This document shows, piece by piece, positions 42,573 to 50,988 of a stretch of 64,000 bases of DNA. Source of the DNA: Oscillospiraceae bacterium (lineage in GTDB: Bacteria; Bacillota; Clostridia; Oscillospirales; Ruminococcaceae); contig JAHHTZ010000004.1 in NCBI GenBank assembly GCA_020024285.1, forward strand, positions 124,001-188,000, read 5' to 3'. Positions within the stretch are counted from its first letter, which is position 1. Each line of letters begins with the position of its first letter. Under the pieces are notes generated by a model. The model did no database searches. It had not been told where the DNA came from and saw only the letters and a list, made by a program, of their open reading frames with translations. A program made the translations under genes and the position numbers.

Positions 42573-43649
42573 CTATAACGCTTCGGAAGGACCCTCCTTC
42601 TTGTGGGTCTGTTCCGGGGCATTGTTCTGCTGCTTGGAATCCTCGCCCGCTCCGCGGTCAGAAGGCTCGCCGGAGCCTTCGCCCTCCTTCTTGGAGGATT
42701 GGTCCGGGCTTTGCTCTGCATCCTGCTGAGATTGTTCCTCTGCGTCCTGCTTTGCGTCTTCCTCGGAGCTCTGCTGCTTTGCATCTTCCTCGGAGTTCTG
42801 CTCAGGATCTTTCTCGGAGTCCTCGTCCGGGGCTGTGCCCTCGTCCTTGTGCGGATCGGATTCAGGATGTTCCTCCCCGTCCGGATGCACGGCTGGGTGG
42901 CTTGGCTGCAAGTCGATCGGCGGCTGGATCACCTGATCCTCCGGCAAGATCGGCGGCTGACCCGGAACGGCACCGTTCGGCGGGTCCTTGATTGCCATAA
43001 GCTGATAATGCTTATCCACCTTCTTCACCTGATAGATCATGTATTTATCGGGGGCAGGCTCATAATCCTTGCCCCGAAAGCTCTTGAACCAGTCGTTTCC
43101 GGTCGCCACATACCCCACAAGCAGGGAGAGGCGGTCGCCGTCCTTCTTGATTTCCTTGACCTTTGGCAGATAGAGCATCGTTTCCTCGTCCATTGGGACA
43201 AGGTAGGTTTCCTTTTCCTTGTCGTAGTTATACATACTCACATAGTTGGTAAAGGACTGATGCTCCAGCGTGATCTCCGGGCCGAACAGACGCGCACAGG
43301 CAACGTCCACGTCGCCCTTTGGGATGAGGTACATATTGGTCGTGCTCGGCTTGTATTTGTCGAAGTTCTCCACAAGCGCCGACCAGATCGACGCGCGCAG
43401 CAGAACAAGGTTATCCAGTTCGTTTGGATTTTCAAACGGGATCGGATCGAATGTCAGCACGGGAAGGAGGATCCGTTCAAATTCTTCCTTCTCGCTTGAG
43501 TTATCCAGCAGACGCTCCGTCGCATGGAACGTAAACTGGATCACGGTGATCAATCCGATGATCGCCAGCACCACAAAGATCCCTCCGAGGGGGGCTGCGG
43601 CGTGGCTTCTGCGTCGGGAGGGTGTTTTATTTTCTTCCACCTGATTCAC
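42573..43649 (-). CDS. Membrane-anchored protein with long acidic tail
   Basis: A 358-residue protein with a short basic cytoplasmic start (KTPSRRRSH), one membrane helix (about 20-41) and an extracytoplasmic globular domain (about 45-225). The last 130 residues are low-complexity, rich in Glu, Asp, Gln, Ser and Pro, with irregular repeats of SEEDAKQ and EEQSQQDAEQS. Type II topology is expected, with the acidic tail outside the cell, perhaps spanning wall polymers or binding cations. No family was recognised. It is 20 bp downstream of the CBS-domain transporter gene and likely in one operon with it and the DUF3841 pair. Confidence 0.75.
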   Translation of the reverse strand: MNQVEENKTPSRRRSHAAAPLGGIFVVLAIIGLITVIQFTFHATERLLDNSSEKEEFERILLPVLTFDPIPFENPNELDNLVLLRASIWSALVENFDKYKPSTTNMYLIPKGDVDVACARLFGPEITLEHQSFTNYVSMYNYDKEKETYLVPMDEETMLYLPKVKEIKKDGDRLSLLVGYVATGNDWFKSFRGKDYEPAPDKYMIYQVKKVDKHYQLMAIKDPPNGAVPGQPPILPEDQVIQPPIDLQPSHPAVHPDGEEHPESDPHKDEGTAPDEDSEKDPEQNSEEDAKQQSSEEDAKQDAEEQSQQDAEQSPDQSSKKEGEGSGEPSDRGAGEDSKQQNNAPEQTHKKEGPSEAL

Positions 43650-43669
43650 TTCCTCCGTTGTTGATGGAT

Positions 43670-44929
43670 TTATTCTTCGTCTTCCTTGGGGACGTGCAGC
43701 TTTTCCACCTTGAGCTTTGTGATGCGCTGCTCATCCATTTCTTCCACCGTCACGCGCAGGTTTTCGTAGGTGAAGGTTTCTCCCACCTGCGGGATATGCT
43801 CCATCTGCTCCAGCGTCCAGCCGCTGACGGTGTTGTAATCGCTTTCAAAATTTTTGGTGCTGCAATGAAGCTCGTCAAAGAGGTCGTACACATTGCAGTC
43901 GCCGGAAACAAGATAGGTATCCTCGCGGACCTTCTTCACTACCTCTTCCACTTTGTCATATTCGTCCCAGATTTCGCCCACAAGCTCCTCCAGCGCATCC
44001 TCCATCGTCACAAGACCGAGTGTGCCGCCGTAGTCGTCGGTCACGATCGCCATCTGCATTTTGCTGCGGCGCAGGTTTGTGAGAAGCTGGGATACGTTCA
44101 TGGTGCGGTGAACAAACATCACCGGGGTGATGAGCGTGCGGATATCGTGCTCGCCGCGCACCTGTGCCATCAGCACATCCTTTACGCGCACTACGCCCAC
44201 GATATGGTCGATGGAACGCTCATAAACAGGGATACGGGAGATGCCCTCGCTTGTTACAAGTGCGATGAGGTCTTCCCATGGGTCTTCTACATCAAAGGCG
44301 ATCATATCGACACGGGGGGTGAGGATCTCCTGAACTTCGATCTCGTCAAACTCCAGGGCAGACTGCACAAGGTTGCTCTCGTCCTGCTCCAAAACGCCCT
44401 CCTCCTCGATGGATTCGATGATGCTTTTGAGTTCTTCTTCGGTAACAGATGGTTTATCTTCGCCTATTTTTCCTCTCTTGAGCAGGTCGGTCAGCTTTAC
44501 AAGCACAAAGACCAGCGGCTTAAAGAGAGAACGCAGGAAGTCGATCGGACCTGCCACCAGCAGCGCCAAACTGTCGGAATTGAGCTTTGCGAATGCCTTT
44601 GGCATCACCTCACCGAAAATCAGCACAACCACCGTCATCACCACGGTGGAAACCGCCGCGCCCTTTTCATGCAGCAGCTTTGTAAACAAAACCGTTGCCA
44701 GAGAGGCAGAAGCGATGTTTACAATGTTGTTTCCGATCAGCACGGTGGAAAGGGTGCGCTCGTAGTCATCTGCGATCTTGAGCACCTTTTGTGCACGTTT
44801 GTCCCCTTCCTCCGCCGCATTCTTGATGCGGACACGATTGATCGTTGTCAGTGCCGTTTCCGATGCGGAAAAAAATGCAGATCCCGCAATCAACATCACC
44901 AGCAAAAGATAAAGTAACCCGTCGTCCAA
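43670..44929 (-). CDS. CNNM/CorC-type transporter with CBS domains
   Basis: A 419-residue member of the hemolysin-C/CNNM family, linked to Mg2+ or Co2+ export. It has an N-terminal CNNM membrane domain (about 1-185, SASETALTTINRVRIKNAAEEG, LIGNNIVNIASASLATV and IFGEVMPKAFAK), two CBS domains (about 205-325, LTPRVDMIAFDVEDPW, VTDDYGGTLGLVTMEDALEELVGEI) and a C-terminal CorC_HlyC domain. The initiation codon is TTG at 44929, as GGAG lies ten bases upstream and no ATG fits. It is the first gene of a probable four-gene leftward operon. Confidence 0.9.
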   Translation of the reverse strand: MDDGLLYLLLVMLIAGSAFFSASETALTTINRVRIKNAAEEGDKRAQKVLKIADDYERTLSTVLIGNNIVNIASASLATVLFTKLLHEKGAAVSTVVMTVVVLIFGEVMPKAFAKLNSDSLALLVAGPIDFLRSLFKPLVFVLVKLTDLLKRGKIGEDKPSVTEEELKSIIESIEEEGVLEQDESNLVQSALEFDEIEVQEILTPRVDMIAFDVEDPWEDLIALVTSEGISRIPVYERSIDHIVGVVRVKDVLMAQVRGEHDIRTLITPVMFVHRTMNVSQLLTNLRRSKMQMAIVTDDYGGTLGLVTMEDALEELVGEIWDEYDKVEEVVKKVREDTYLVSGDCNVYDLFDELHCSTKNFESDYNTVSGWTLEQMEHIPQVGETFTYENLRVTVEEMDEQRITKLKVEKLHVPKEDEE

Positions 44930-44967
44930 TTAAAATCAGCTCCACTTTCATTTTTATTTTTTTGACT

Positions 44968-45003
44968 GCTCCCTTCCCTTCGGGTGTGAAAAGGGAGTTT
45001 TTT
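44968..45003. terminator. Hairpin in the leader of the CNNM gene
   Basis: Arms CTCCCTT/AAGGGAG around an inner CCCTTCGGGT stretch, with a T run on the plus strand. No plus-strand gene ends here, so it may be a leader structure of the leftward CNNM transcript or a relic. It does not look like an M-box Mg2+ riboswitch. Confidence 0.4.
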
Positions 45004-45129
45004 TCTCGGTGTGCGTCGTTCGCACGCCGGTGTACAGAAAATCTATACACCTTTCTATTCTATCAGAATCCCTTTGCCCATACAAGGGGCTTCAAAAAAT
45101 TTACCGTTCGGACGCAAATCCCATAACAA

Positions 45130-45167
45130 AGCAGCGGCCGCAGGGGGATTCCCTGCGACCGCTGCTT
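45130..45167 (-). terminator. Terminator of the ABC transporter/amidohydrolase operon
   Basis: Stem AGCAGCGGCCGCAGGG/CCCTGCGACCGCTGCT with one mismatch, 20 bp after the amidohydrolase stop. Confidence 0.75.
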
Positions 45168-45187
45168 ATAATAGGAAAAAGGAAAGA

Positions 45188-46639
45188 TCAATCCATTTGT
45201 CCGCCCACTGCAATCGGGACTGCATCCTGCGGCACCGGGCAGCAATAGCCTGAAGCGGCACGCACCTTCCACTCCTTCTTTGCCTGCTCGATGAGCTGCG
45301 GATCTTCAAACAGGTCGATGGCTGCTGCTGCCAGCACCTTGCCCGCATGGAGCATCCCCTTGTGTCCGATGGAGCTTTTGCCGCAGGACACGTTCTGCCA
45401 GCTGTGCCCCGGAGAATGGGACGCTGCGCACACCACGTTGATCTGTGCCGTCGGCACAAGCCAGCTCACGTCGCCCACGTCGGTGGAGCCTGCGCTCTGC
45501 TTTGTGCTGAAGTGGTACGGAACAAGAAAATCATTGAGCGGCACGGTACCGTGCTGGCTCTGCTGATCCACCCAGTCTGCGATCTCCTCGTCCTCCTCGC
45601 ATGCATCGCCCGGCAGCTTGTGGGACGGCATCTCGTAGCCGTCGATGAGCGCCTGTGCAAACGCTTTTTCCTCCGCGGTGTGGGTGGGAACGCCGAGCTC
45701 GTCGAAGTTCTTCCACAGGAGCTGTTCGAGCGTTTTATTGGGGACGGTGTTGGAGCAGCCGTCGATGAAGCGTTTTTTCACGGTGGTTTCGGTCATCAGT
45801 GCTGCGCCCTGCGCCACCTTATCGACGCGCGCCTGCAAATCGAGCGCATCCTTTACATACTGCGAGCGCACAAAGTACAGCACCTGTGCGTGCGGCTGCA
45901 CGACGTTCGGGGAATTTCCGCCGGCATCGGTGATGGCGTAGTGGATGCGGTCCTCCTGCGGCATATGCTCGCGCAAAAACTGTACGCCCACGTTCATCAG
46001 CTCCACCGCATCGAGGGCGGAACGTCCCTGATACGGGTTTCCTGCTGCGTGTGCCGCGATGCCCGTGAATTTATACTCCGTCTGGATGCAGGAATTGCAC
46101 GTCCCCGATACCACCTGATTGACGCTGCTCGGATGCCAGGTCAGCGCGATGTCGAGCTCTTCAAACAGGCGGTCGCGCGACATGAATGCCTTTGCCGCGC
46201 CGCCCTCCTCGCCGGGGCAGCCGTAGAAGATCACCGTGCCGTGACCGAGCTCCTCAAGGTATGCTTTGATGGCGAACGCCGCCGCCATCGAGCCCGCTCC
46301 CAGCAGGTTGTGACCGCAGCCGTGCCCGCTGCCGCCGCGCACAAGCTCGCGGCGCTCGGTGCATCCGCCCTCCTGCGAAAGCCCCGAAAGGGCATCGTAT
46401 TCCGCTAAAATACCGATGACGGGGCTGCCGCTGCCGTAGGTTGCCTTAAATGCCGTTTCGATGCTGCATACGGGGCATTCCACCGCAAAGCCTTCCTCCT
46501 TGAGCACCTTGCAGTAGAGCTTTGCAGACTCATATTCCATGAGGGAAAGCTCTGCATATTCCCAGATTTTATCCGAAACCTCCGTGATGAGCGGAGCCTT
46601 TTCTTCAATGACATTGAGATATTTTGCCTTATCGATCAC
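45188..46639 (-). CDS. M20 family amidohydrolase, AbgB-like
   Basis: A 483-residue zinc-dependent amidohydrolase of peptidase family M20D, close to the aminobenzoyl-glutamate hydrolase subunit AbgB. Metal and catalytic blocks are GILAEYDALSGLSQ (about 79), GSGHGCGHNLLGAGSMAAA (about 106), FYGCPGEEGGAAKAFM with the catalytic Glu pair (about 141), ALTWHPSS (about 168) and a late H in AASHSPGHS. The dimerisation domain has TGIAAHAAGNPYQGRSALDAVELMN. It probably splits N-acyl or N-aroyl amino acids or dipeptides in the cytoplasm. The start is the GTG at 46639 with GGAGG eight bases upstream. Cotranscribed with the amino-acid ABC transporter. Confidence 0.9.
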   Translation of the reverse strand: MIDKAKYLNVIEEKAPLITEVSDKIWEYAELSLMEYESAKLYCKVLKEEGFAVECPVCSIETAFKATYGSGSPVIGILAEYDALSGLSQEGGCTERRELVRGGSGHGCGHNLLGAGSMAAAFAIKAYLEELGHGTVIFYGCPGEEGGAAKAFMSRDRLFEELDIALTWHPSSVNQVVSGTCNSCIQTEYKFTGIAAHAAGNPYQGRSALDAVELMNVGVQFLREHMPQEDRIHYAITDAGGNSPNVVQPHAQVLYFVRSQYVKDALDLQARVDKVAQGAALMTETTVKKRFIDGCSNTVPNKTLEQLLWKNFDELGVPTHTAEEKAFAQALIDGYEMPSHKLPGDACEEDEEIADWVDQQSQHGTVPLNDFLVPYHFSTKQSAGSTDVGDVSWLVPTAQINVVCAASHSPGHSWQNVSCGKSSIGHKGMLHAGKVLAAAAIDLFEDPQLIEQAKKEWKVRAASGYCCPVPQDAVPIAVGGQMD

Positions 46640-46657
46640 AAAAAACACCTCCGATTT

Positions 46658-47395
46658 TTAATACAGCACCTTGCCGAGAAATTCTTTTGTTCTTGGGTTC
46701 TGCGGATTGCCGAACACTTCCTCCGGTGTTCCTTTTTCCGCCACGATGCCGCCGTCCATAAAGAACACGCGGTCCGAAACTTCCTTTGCAAACCCCATCT
46801 CGTGGGTCACGATGACGGTGGTCATGCCGCCCTTTACGAGCTTTTTGATAACAGCAAGCACCTCGCCCACCATCTCCGGGTCGAGCGCGGAGGTCGGCTC
46901 GTCAAAGAGCATCACCTCAGGCTCCATCGCCAGCGCGCGCACGATGGCAAGACGCTGCTTCTGTCCGCCGGAAAGACGGTTCGGAAATTCGTTGATCTTC
47001 GAGCTGAGTCCCACCATCTCCAGCAGTTCCTTTGCCTGAGCGGCAGCTTCTTCCTTCGTCTTTTTGCCCAGCAGGACGGGTGCCATCGTGATGTTATCCC
47101 CGACGGTCATGTGGGGGAACACATTAAAATGCTGGAACACCATGCCCATCTTCTGGCGGTGCTTGTCGATATCGACGCCCTTTGCGGAGATGTCCACGCC
47201 TTCAAAGAAGATCTGCCCCCTGCTCGGTGTTTCAAGCAGGTTGAGGCAGCGCAGGAAGGTGCTTTTGCCGCCGCCGGACGGTCCGATGATGGATACCACC
47301 TCGCCCTGATGGATCGTTTCGCTCACGCCCTTGAGCACTTCCAGCTCGCCGAAGTTTTTATGCAGGTCCACGACCTTCAGAATTTCATTACTCAC
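46658..47395 (-). CDS. Amino-acid ABC transporter ATP-binding protein
   Basis: A 245-residue ATPase of the polar amino-acid uptake family (GlnQ/HisP type). Walker A GPSGGGKST is near 38-46, Q-loop MVFQHFNVFPHMT, signature LSGGQKQRLAIVRAL near 137, Walker B VMLFDEPTSALDP near 160 and the switch His in VIVTHEMGFA. It overlaps the permease gene by 8 bp, showing tight coupling. Substrate specificity is not encoded in this subunit. Confidence 0.95.
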   Translation of the reverse strand: MSNEILKVVDLHKNFGELEVLKGVSETIHQGEVVSIIGPSGGGKSTFLRCLNLLETPSRGQIFFEGVDISAKGVDIDKHRQKMGMVFQHFNVFPHMTVGDNITMAPVLLGKKTKEEAAAQAKELLEMVGLSSKINEFPNRLSGGQKQRLAIVRALAMEPEVMLFDEPTSALDPEMVGEVLAVIKKLVKGGMTTVIVTHEMGFAKEVSDRVFFMDGGIVAEKGTPEEVFGNPQNPRTKEFLGKVLY

Positions 47396-48074
47396 TTGTT
47401 TTCATTCTCCTCTCAATGGCAGCAACCCCTTTGGACAAGGTGAAGCCCAGGACAAAATAGATGAAGCTTACGATGATCAGCGGCTCGATGGCAAGATACA
47501 GTGCGCCGTTGATGGTTTTATAGGAAGTCATCAGATCGCCCACAAAGAAGGTGGAAGCAAGGGATGATTCCTTGATGACAGATACAAATTCGTTGCACAG
47601 AGCAGGCAGGATATTGCGCACCGCCTGCGGAAAGACTACCTTCTTGAGGGTCTGTGTGTAATTGAGTCCGAGGCAGCGCGCCGCTTCGGTCTGTCCCTTA
47701 TCCACGGCGCTGATGCCTGCACGGATGATCTCTGCAACATAGGCACCGGAGTTTAAGCACAGCGCCAGCAGCACGGAGAATGTTTTGCCAAGGTCCACGC
47801 CGGGGAACATCATCGGCACAAGAAAGGTGAAAAAGTAAAGCTGAACAAGAAGCGGAGTATCGCGGATGATTTCCGTATAAGCCACCGAAATGGCGTTGAG
47901 CGGACGGAACTTCCCGACCTGAAAGCGGCTCAGGCGCATCAGTGCCAGGACGGAACCGATGATGATCCCGACAAAAACCGTCACGGCGGACAGTGCGAGG
48001 GTGTTGATGGTGCCCTCCAGCAGCAGTCCCCAATATTTGCTCACCACTTTAATGATGTTTGATACGATACCCAT
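47388..48074 (-). CDS. Amino-acid ABC transporter permease
   Basis: A 228-residue permease of the HisM/GlnP family with about five helices. The C-terminal EAA motif is EAARCLGLNYTQTLKKVVFPQAVRNILPALCNEFVSVIK (about 132-170), and the TEIIRDTPLLVQLYFF segment near 68-83 is family-specific. One permease gene is present, so the channel is probably a homodimer. Confidence 0.95.
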   Translation of the reverse strand: MGIVSNIIKVVSKYWGLLLEGTINTLALSAVTVFVGIIIGSVLALMRLSRFQVGKFRPLNAISVAYTEIIRDTPLLVQLYFFTFLVPMMFPGVDLGKTFSVLLALCLNSGAYVAEIIRAGISAVDKGQTEAARCLGLNYTQTLKKVVFPQAVRNILPALCNEFVSVIKESSLASTFFVGDLMTSYKTINGALYLAIEPLIIVSFIYFVLGFTLSKGVAAIERRMKTSE

Positions 48075-48105
48075 TGTGGATACTCCTCCTCATTTTTTGC
48101 CTTGA

Positions 48106-48945
48106 TTAGTCTACGTCGATCCCCATCGATCTTGCAAGCTCTTTTGCTTCCTTTTCCCACTGAGCGTAAAGACCTTTTTCGTTTACTTCCTTAATAATTT
48201 CGTTGACTGCCTCGATCAGCTCGGTTTCGCCCTTTTTGCAGGCTGCAACGTTGCCGTCCTCCTTATCCCGCTCAAAGTAGAAGGTGGAGAGTGCAAGGTC
48301 GCTGTAGTTGTTGAGGAACAATTCCCCGTTGCCCTGGCTGACTGCCAGCGCATCGATCTTTCCGGTCGAGAGCATCAGGATGCCGTCGTTGAGGGAGCCG
48401 ATCGCTTCCAGCTGTGCGCCGGGCAGCTGCGCCTCACTGAGGCTGTACTGCAGGGAGCCGTTTTGTGCGCCCACCTTGAGTCCTGCAAAGGACTCTGCGC
48501 TTGTGAGGGTATCCAATTTATCCTTTTTAATGAGAAGCCCCTGCTTGCTTGAGTCGTCCTGCTCTCCGAGGTACGGGATGGAAAGCTCCATCGTTTCGGC
48601 GCGCTCCGGTGTTTTTGCATAGCCCGAAATCGCAAGGTCTGCGCTGCCGGTGGTGATGGCGGTCTGTGTTGCGGAAAATTCCATCGCGTCGATCTGTAAG
48701 GTGACGCCTAACTTTTCTGCGATGTATTTTGCAAGCTCGATGTCGCAGCCGACGTATTCCTTTGTGCCGTCCTCATGGATGTATACAAATTCCATCGGGG
48801 CAAAGTCCGGAGAGGTTGCCACTTTGATGACGCCGGATTTTTTGATATTTTCAAGGCGGTTTGTCTGTGCTGCGCCGCAGCCGCTCATCGCTCCCAGTGC
48901 AATCATCGCACTGAGCATCATTGCAATCGCTTTTTTCATTTTCAT
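48106..48945 (-). CDS. Amino-acid ABC transporter substrate-binding lipoprotein
   Basis: A 279-residue periplasmic-type binding protein (SBP_bac_3) anchored as a lipoprotein. The lipobox is GAMSGC with Cys23. The domain shows SGVIKVATSPDFAPMEFV, EYVGCDIELAKYIAEKLGV, TTGSADLAISGYAKTPERAETMELSIPYL and the late NGELFLNNY and FKKGETELIEAVN-type region (here CKKGETELIEAVNEI). It is the first gene of the operon. ATG 48945 follows GGGAGG seven bases upstream. Binding-site residues suggest a polar amino acid; which one is not determined. Confidence 0.93.
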   Translation of the reverse strand: MKMKKAIAMMLSAMIALGAMSGCGAAQTNRLENIKKSGVIKVATSPDFAPMEFVYIHEDGTKEYVGCDIELAKYIAEKLGVTLQIDAMEFSATQTAITTGSADLAISGYAKTPERAETMELSIPYLGEQDDSSKQGLLIKKDKLDTLTSAESFAGLKVGAQNGSLQYSLSEAQLPGAQLEAIGSLNDGILMLSTGKIDALAVSQGNGELFLNNYSDLALSTFYFERDKEDGNVAACKKGETELIEAVNEIIKEVNEKGLYAQWEKEAKELARSMGIDVD

Positions 48946-48998
48946 TATTCTTCCTCCCATTGTCATCCCGGTTCGCCCGGTGTTTGTATATTTATTCT

Positions 48999-49040
48999 AA
49001 ACAATGTTTGTATTATACACGGTGATTTTCGATTTGTAAA
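48999..49040 (-). promoter_or_regulatory. Promoter and possible operator of the ABC transporter operon
   Basis: On the minus strand TTTACA (49040-49035), 17 bp, TATAAT (49017-49012). Just downstream an inverted repeat AAACA-A-TGTTT (48999-49009) overlaps the start of transcription, a fitting place for a repressor. Confidence 0.7.
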
Positions 49041-49280
49041 GGGGTTTTTTGAAATTTTTTTAATATTATTTCATTTTATTTGCATATAAGCCGAATATTC
49101 TCCCTTTTTATTCACACATTCCTCATTTTAGACGTGATTTTATGCATAGCATACGGATGAAAATGCAGCCGATGCTTCACTGTGCTACTATGTTACCATA
49201 CCGTACTGCATCCTGCCAGAAATTTCCCTTCCTTCCTTATTTAATATAGAGAACATTCTGTATAAAAACAGTCCACATAA
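49041..49280. other. AT-rich divergent control region between transporter and hut operons
   Basis: About 240 bp with no gene, between the two divergent promoters. It is rich in T and A tracts. I found no recognisable CcpA, CodY or HutP-type antiterminator structure. Confidence 0.45.
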
Positions 49281-49309
49281 TTGACGATATTTGGTGTATC
49301 TGTTAGTAT
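49281..49309 (+). promoter_or_regulatory. Promoter of the hut operon
   Basis: TTGACG (49281-49286), 17-bp spacer, TAGTAT (49304-49309), about 70 bp before hutH. An alternative -10 TATAAA overlaps it. Confidence 0.65.
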
Positions 49310-49380
49310 AAAAGCATACAATAGCTATGATTTCTTGTTTCCCATTCAGATTTTTTAGAAAGAGAGTGTTTATCATACTG

Positions 49381-50943
49381 ATGAAACCTGACCGTGTGAA
49401 GGAGATCGTGATCGACGGTCACAGCCTTACGATGGAGCACTTTGTCGCCGCTGCACGCTGCGGCGCAAAGGTTTCGGTCGCTCCGAGGGCAATCGAAGCG
49501 ATGGAAAAATCCCGCGCTCTGGCAGAAAAGATCGCTTCCGAAAAGCGCGTTGCCTACGGCATCACCACCGGATTTGGTGATTTTCAGAATGTCGCCGTGC
49601 CCGAAGAAATGTCCAACCGCCTCTCCACCAACCTCATCCTCAGCCACTGCACCGCACAGGGCGAGCCATACAGCGAGGAAGTGGTGCGCGGGATGCTTTT
49701 GCTGCGCGCCAATGCATTGTGCGCCGGCGTGTCCGGTGTGCGCCCTTTGCTTGTTGAGATGCTGGTGGAAATGCTCAACAAAAATGTCGTTCCTGTTGTT
49801 CCGCAGAAGGGCTCGCTCGGTTCGTCCGGCGACCTTGCTCCGCTGGCGCATATGTGCCTGCCGCTGTTGGGCAAGGGAAGGGCGTTCTATCAGGGCGTGG
49901 AGCTGCCGGGAGCCGAAGCGATGGCAAAAGCAAACATCCCCGTCCTTGATACGCTCGTATGCAAGGAGGGCTTGGGACTGACAAACGGCACCTGCGCCAT
50001 GACCTCGGTGGGCGCGCTTGCCCTGTATGACACCATCCGCGCCGCGAAAACGGCGGACGTTGTCGCCTCCCTCTCGATGGAAGCTCTCACCGCGCTCAAA
50101 AACGCCTTCGACCCGCGCGTGCATCAGGTGCGCGGACAGAAGGGTCAGATGCAGGTCGCAAACAATATGCTCCTGCTGACGGAGGGCTCCGAGATCCTCT
50201 CCAAATGCCAGAATGACCGTGTGCAGGATGCCTATTCCCTGCGCTGTATCCCGCAGGTGCATGGTGCCATCCGCGATGCCATCGAGTATGTCACCCAGAA
50301 GGTGGAGATTGAGCTCAACGCTGTCACCGACAACCCGCTCATGTTCCTGGAGGACGAAGCTGTCATCTCCGGCGGAAACTTCCACGGCGAGCCGATGGCA
50401 CTTGCCTTTGATTTTCTCGGCATCGCCTGCTCCGAGATCGCGGACATTTCCGAGCGCCGCATCGAGCGCATGGTGAACGCCGCCCTCTCCAACGGGCTGA
50501 CCCCGTTTTTGACCACACAGCCTGGTGTGAACTCCGGCTTTATGATCGTGCAGTATTCGGCAGCGTCGATGGTATCTGAAAACAAGGTGCTTTCTCATCC
50601 TGCCTCGGTCGATTCCATCCCGTCCTCTGCCAATCAGGAGGATATGGTTTCGATGGGGACGACCGCCGCACGAAAAGCAGGCTGGATCGTGCAGAACACC
50701 CTCTCCGTGCTGGCAGATGAGCTGCTGACCGCCTGTCAGGCAATCGACATCCGCCGCCGTCTTGATACCCACGGGCAGGGCATCTCCCCTGTCCATCAGA
50801 AAATCTACGACCTCGTGCGCGAGCAGGTGGATTTCTTCGAGATCGACCGCGAGATCCGTCCCGACATCGAAGCCACTGACCGCATCGTGCGCGGGGAAGC
50901 ACTGCTGCAAATCGTCGAGGAGCTTGTGCCCGATTTTGATTAG
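49381..50943 (+). CDS. hutH: Histidine ammonia-lyase
   Basis: First step of histidine breakdown: histidine to urocanate plus ammonia. It has 520 residues. The MIO cofactor forms by cyclisation of an internal tripeptide, here S148-S149-G150 in GSLGSSGDLAPLAHM; the usual first residue is Ala, so this is an SSG variant. Other family blocks are YGITTGFGDF (about 60), QDAYSLRCIPQVHGA (about 281), TDNPL (about 318) and SGGNFHGEPMALAFD. ATG 49381 has a weak ribosome binding site; a GTG at 49366 with AGAGAG upstream is an alternative start. It is the first of six genes of the hut operon, 45 bp before hutU. Confidence 0.95.
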   Translation: MKPDRVKEIVIDGHSLTMEHFVAAARCGAKVSVAPRAIEAMEKSRALAEKIASEKRVAYGITTGFGDFQNVAVPEEMSNRLSTNLILSHCTAQGEPYSEEVVRGMLLLRANALCAGVSGVRPLLVEMLVEMLNKNVVPVVPQKGSLGSSGDLAPLAHMCLPLLGKGRAFYQGVELPGAEAMAKANIPVLDTLVCKEGLGLTNGTCAMTSVGALALYDTIRAAKTADVVASLSMEALTALKNAFDPRVHQVRGQKGQMQVANNMLLLTEGSEILSKCQNDRVQDAYSLRCIPQVHGAIRDAIEYVTQKVEIELNAVTDNPLMFLEDEAVISGGNFHGEPMALAFDFLGIACSEIADISERRIERMVNAALSNGLTPFLTTQPGVNSGFMIVQYSAASMVSENKVLSHPASVDSIPSSANQEDMVSMGTTAARKAGWIVQNTLSVLADELLTACQAIDIRRRLDTHGQGISPVHQKIYDLVREQVDFFEIDREIRPDIEATDRIVRGEALLQIVEELVPDFD

Positions 50944-50988
50944 CGTTTCTCCAATACGGAGATTTCAAAGAACCAAGGAGGAATTTTC

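Noticed and set aside
44930..45060. M-box Mg2+ riboswitch upstream of the CNNM gene
   Set aside because: Only a simple hairpin is present; the region is too short and lacks the conserved three-way fold.
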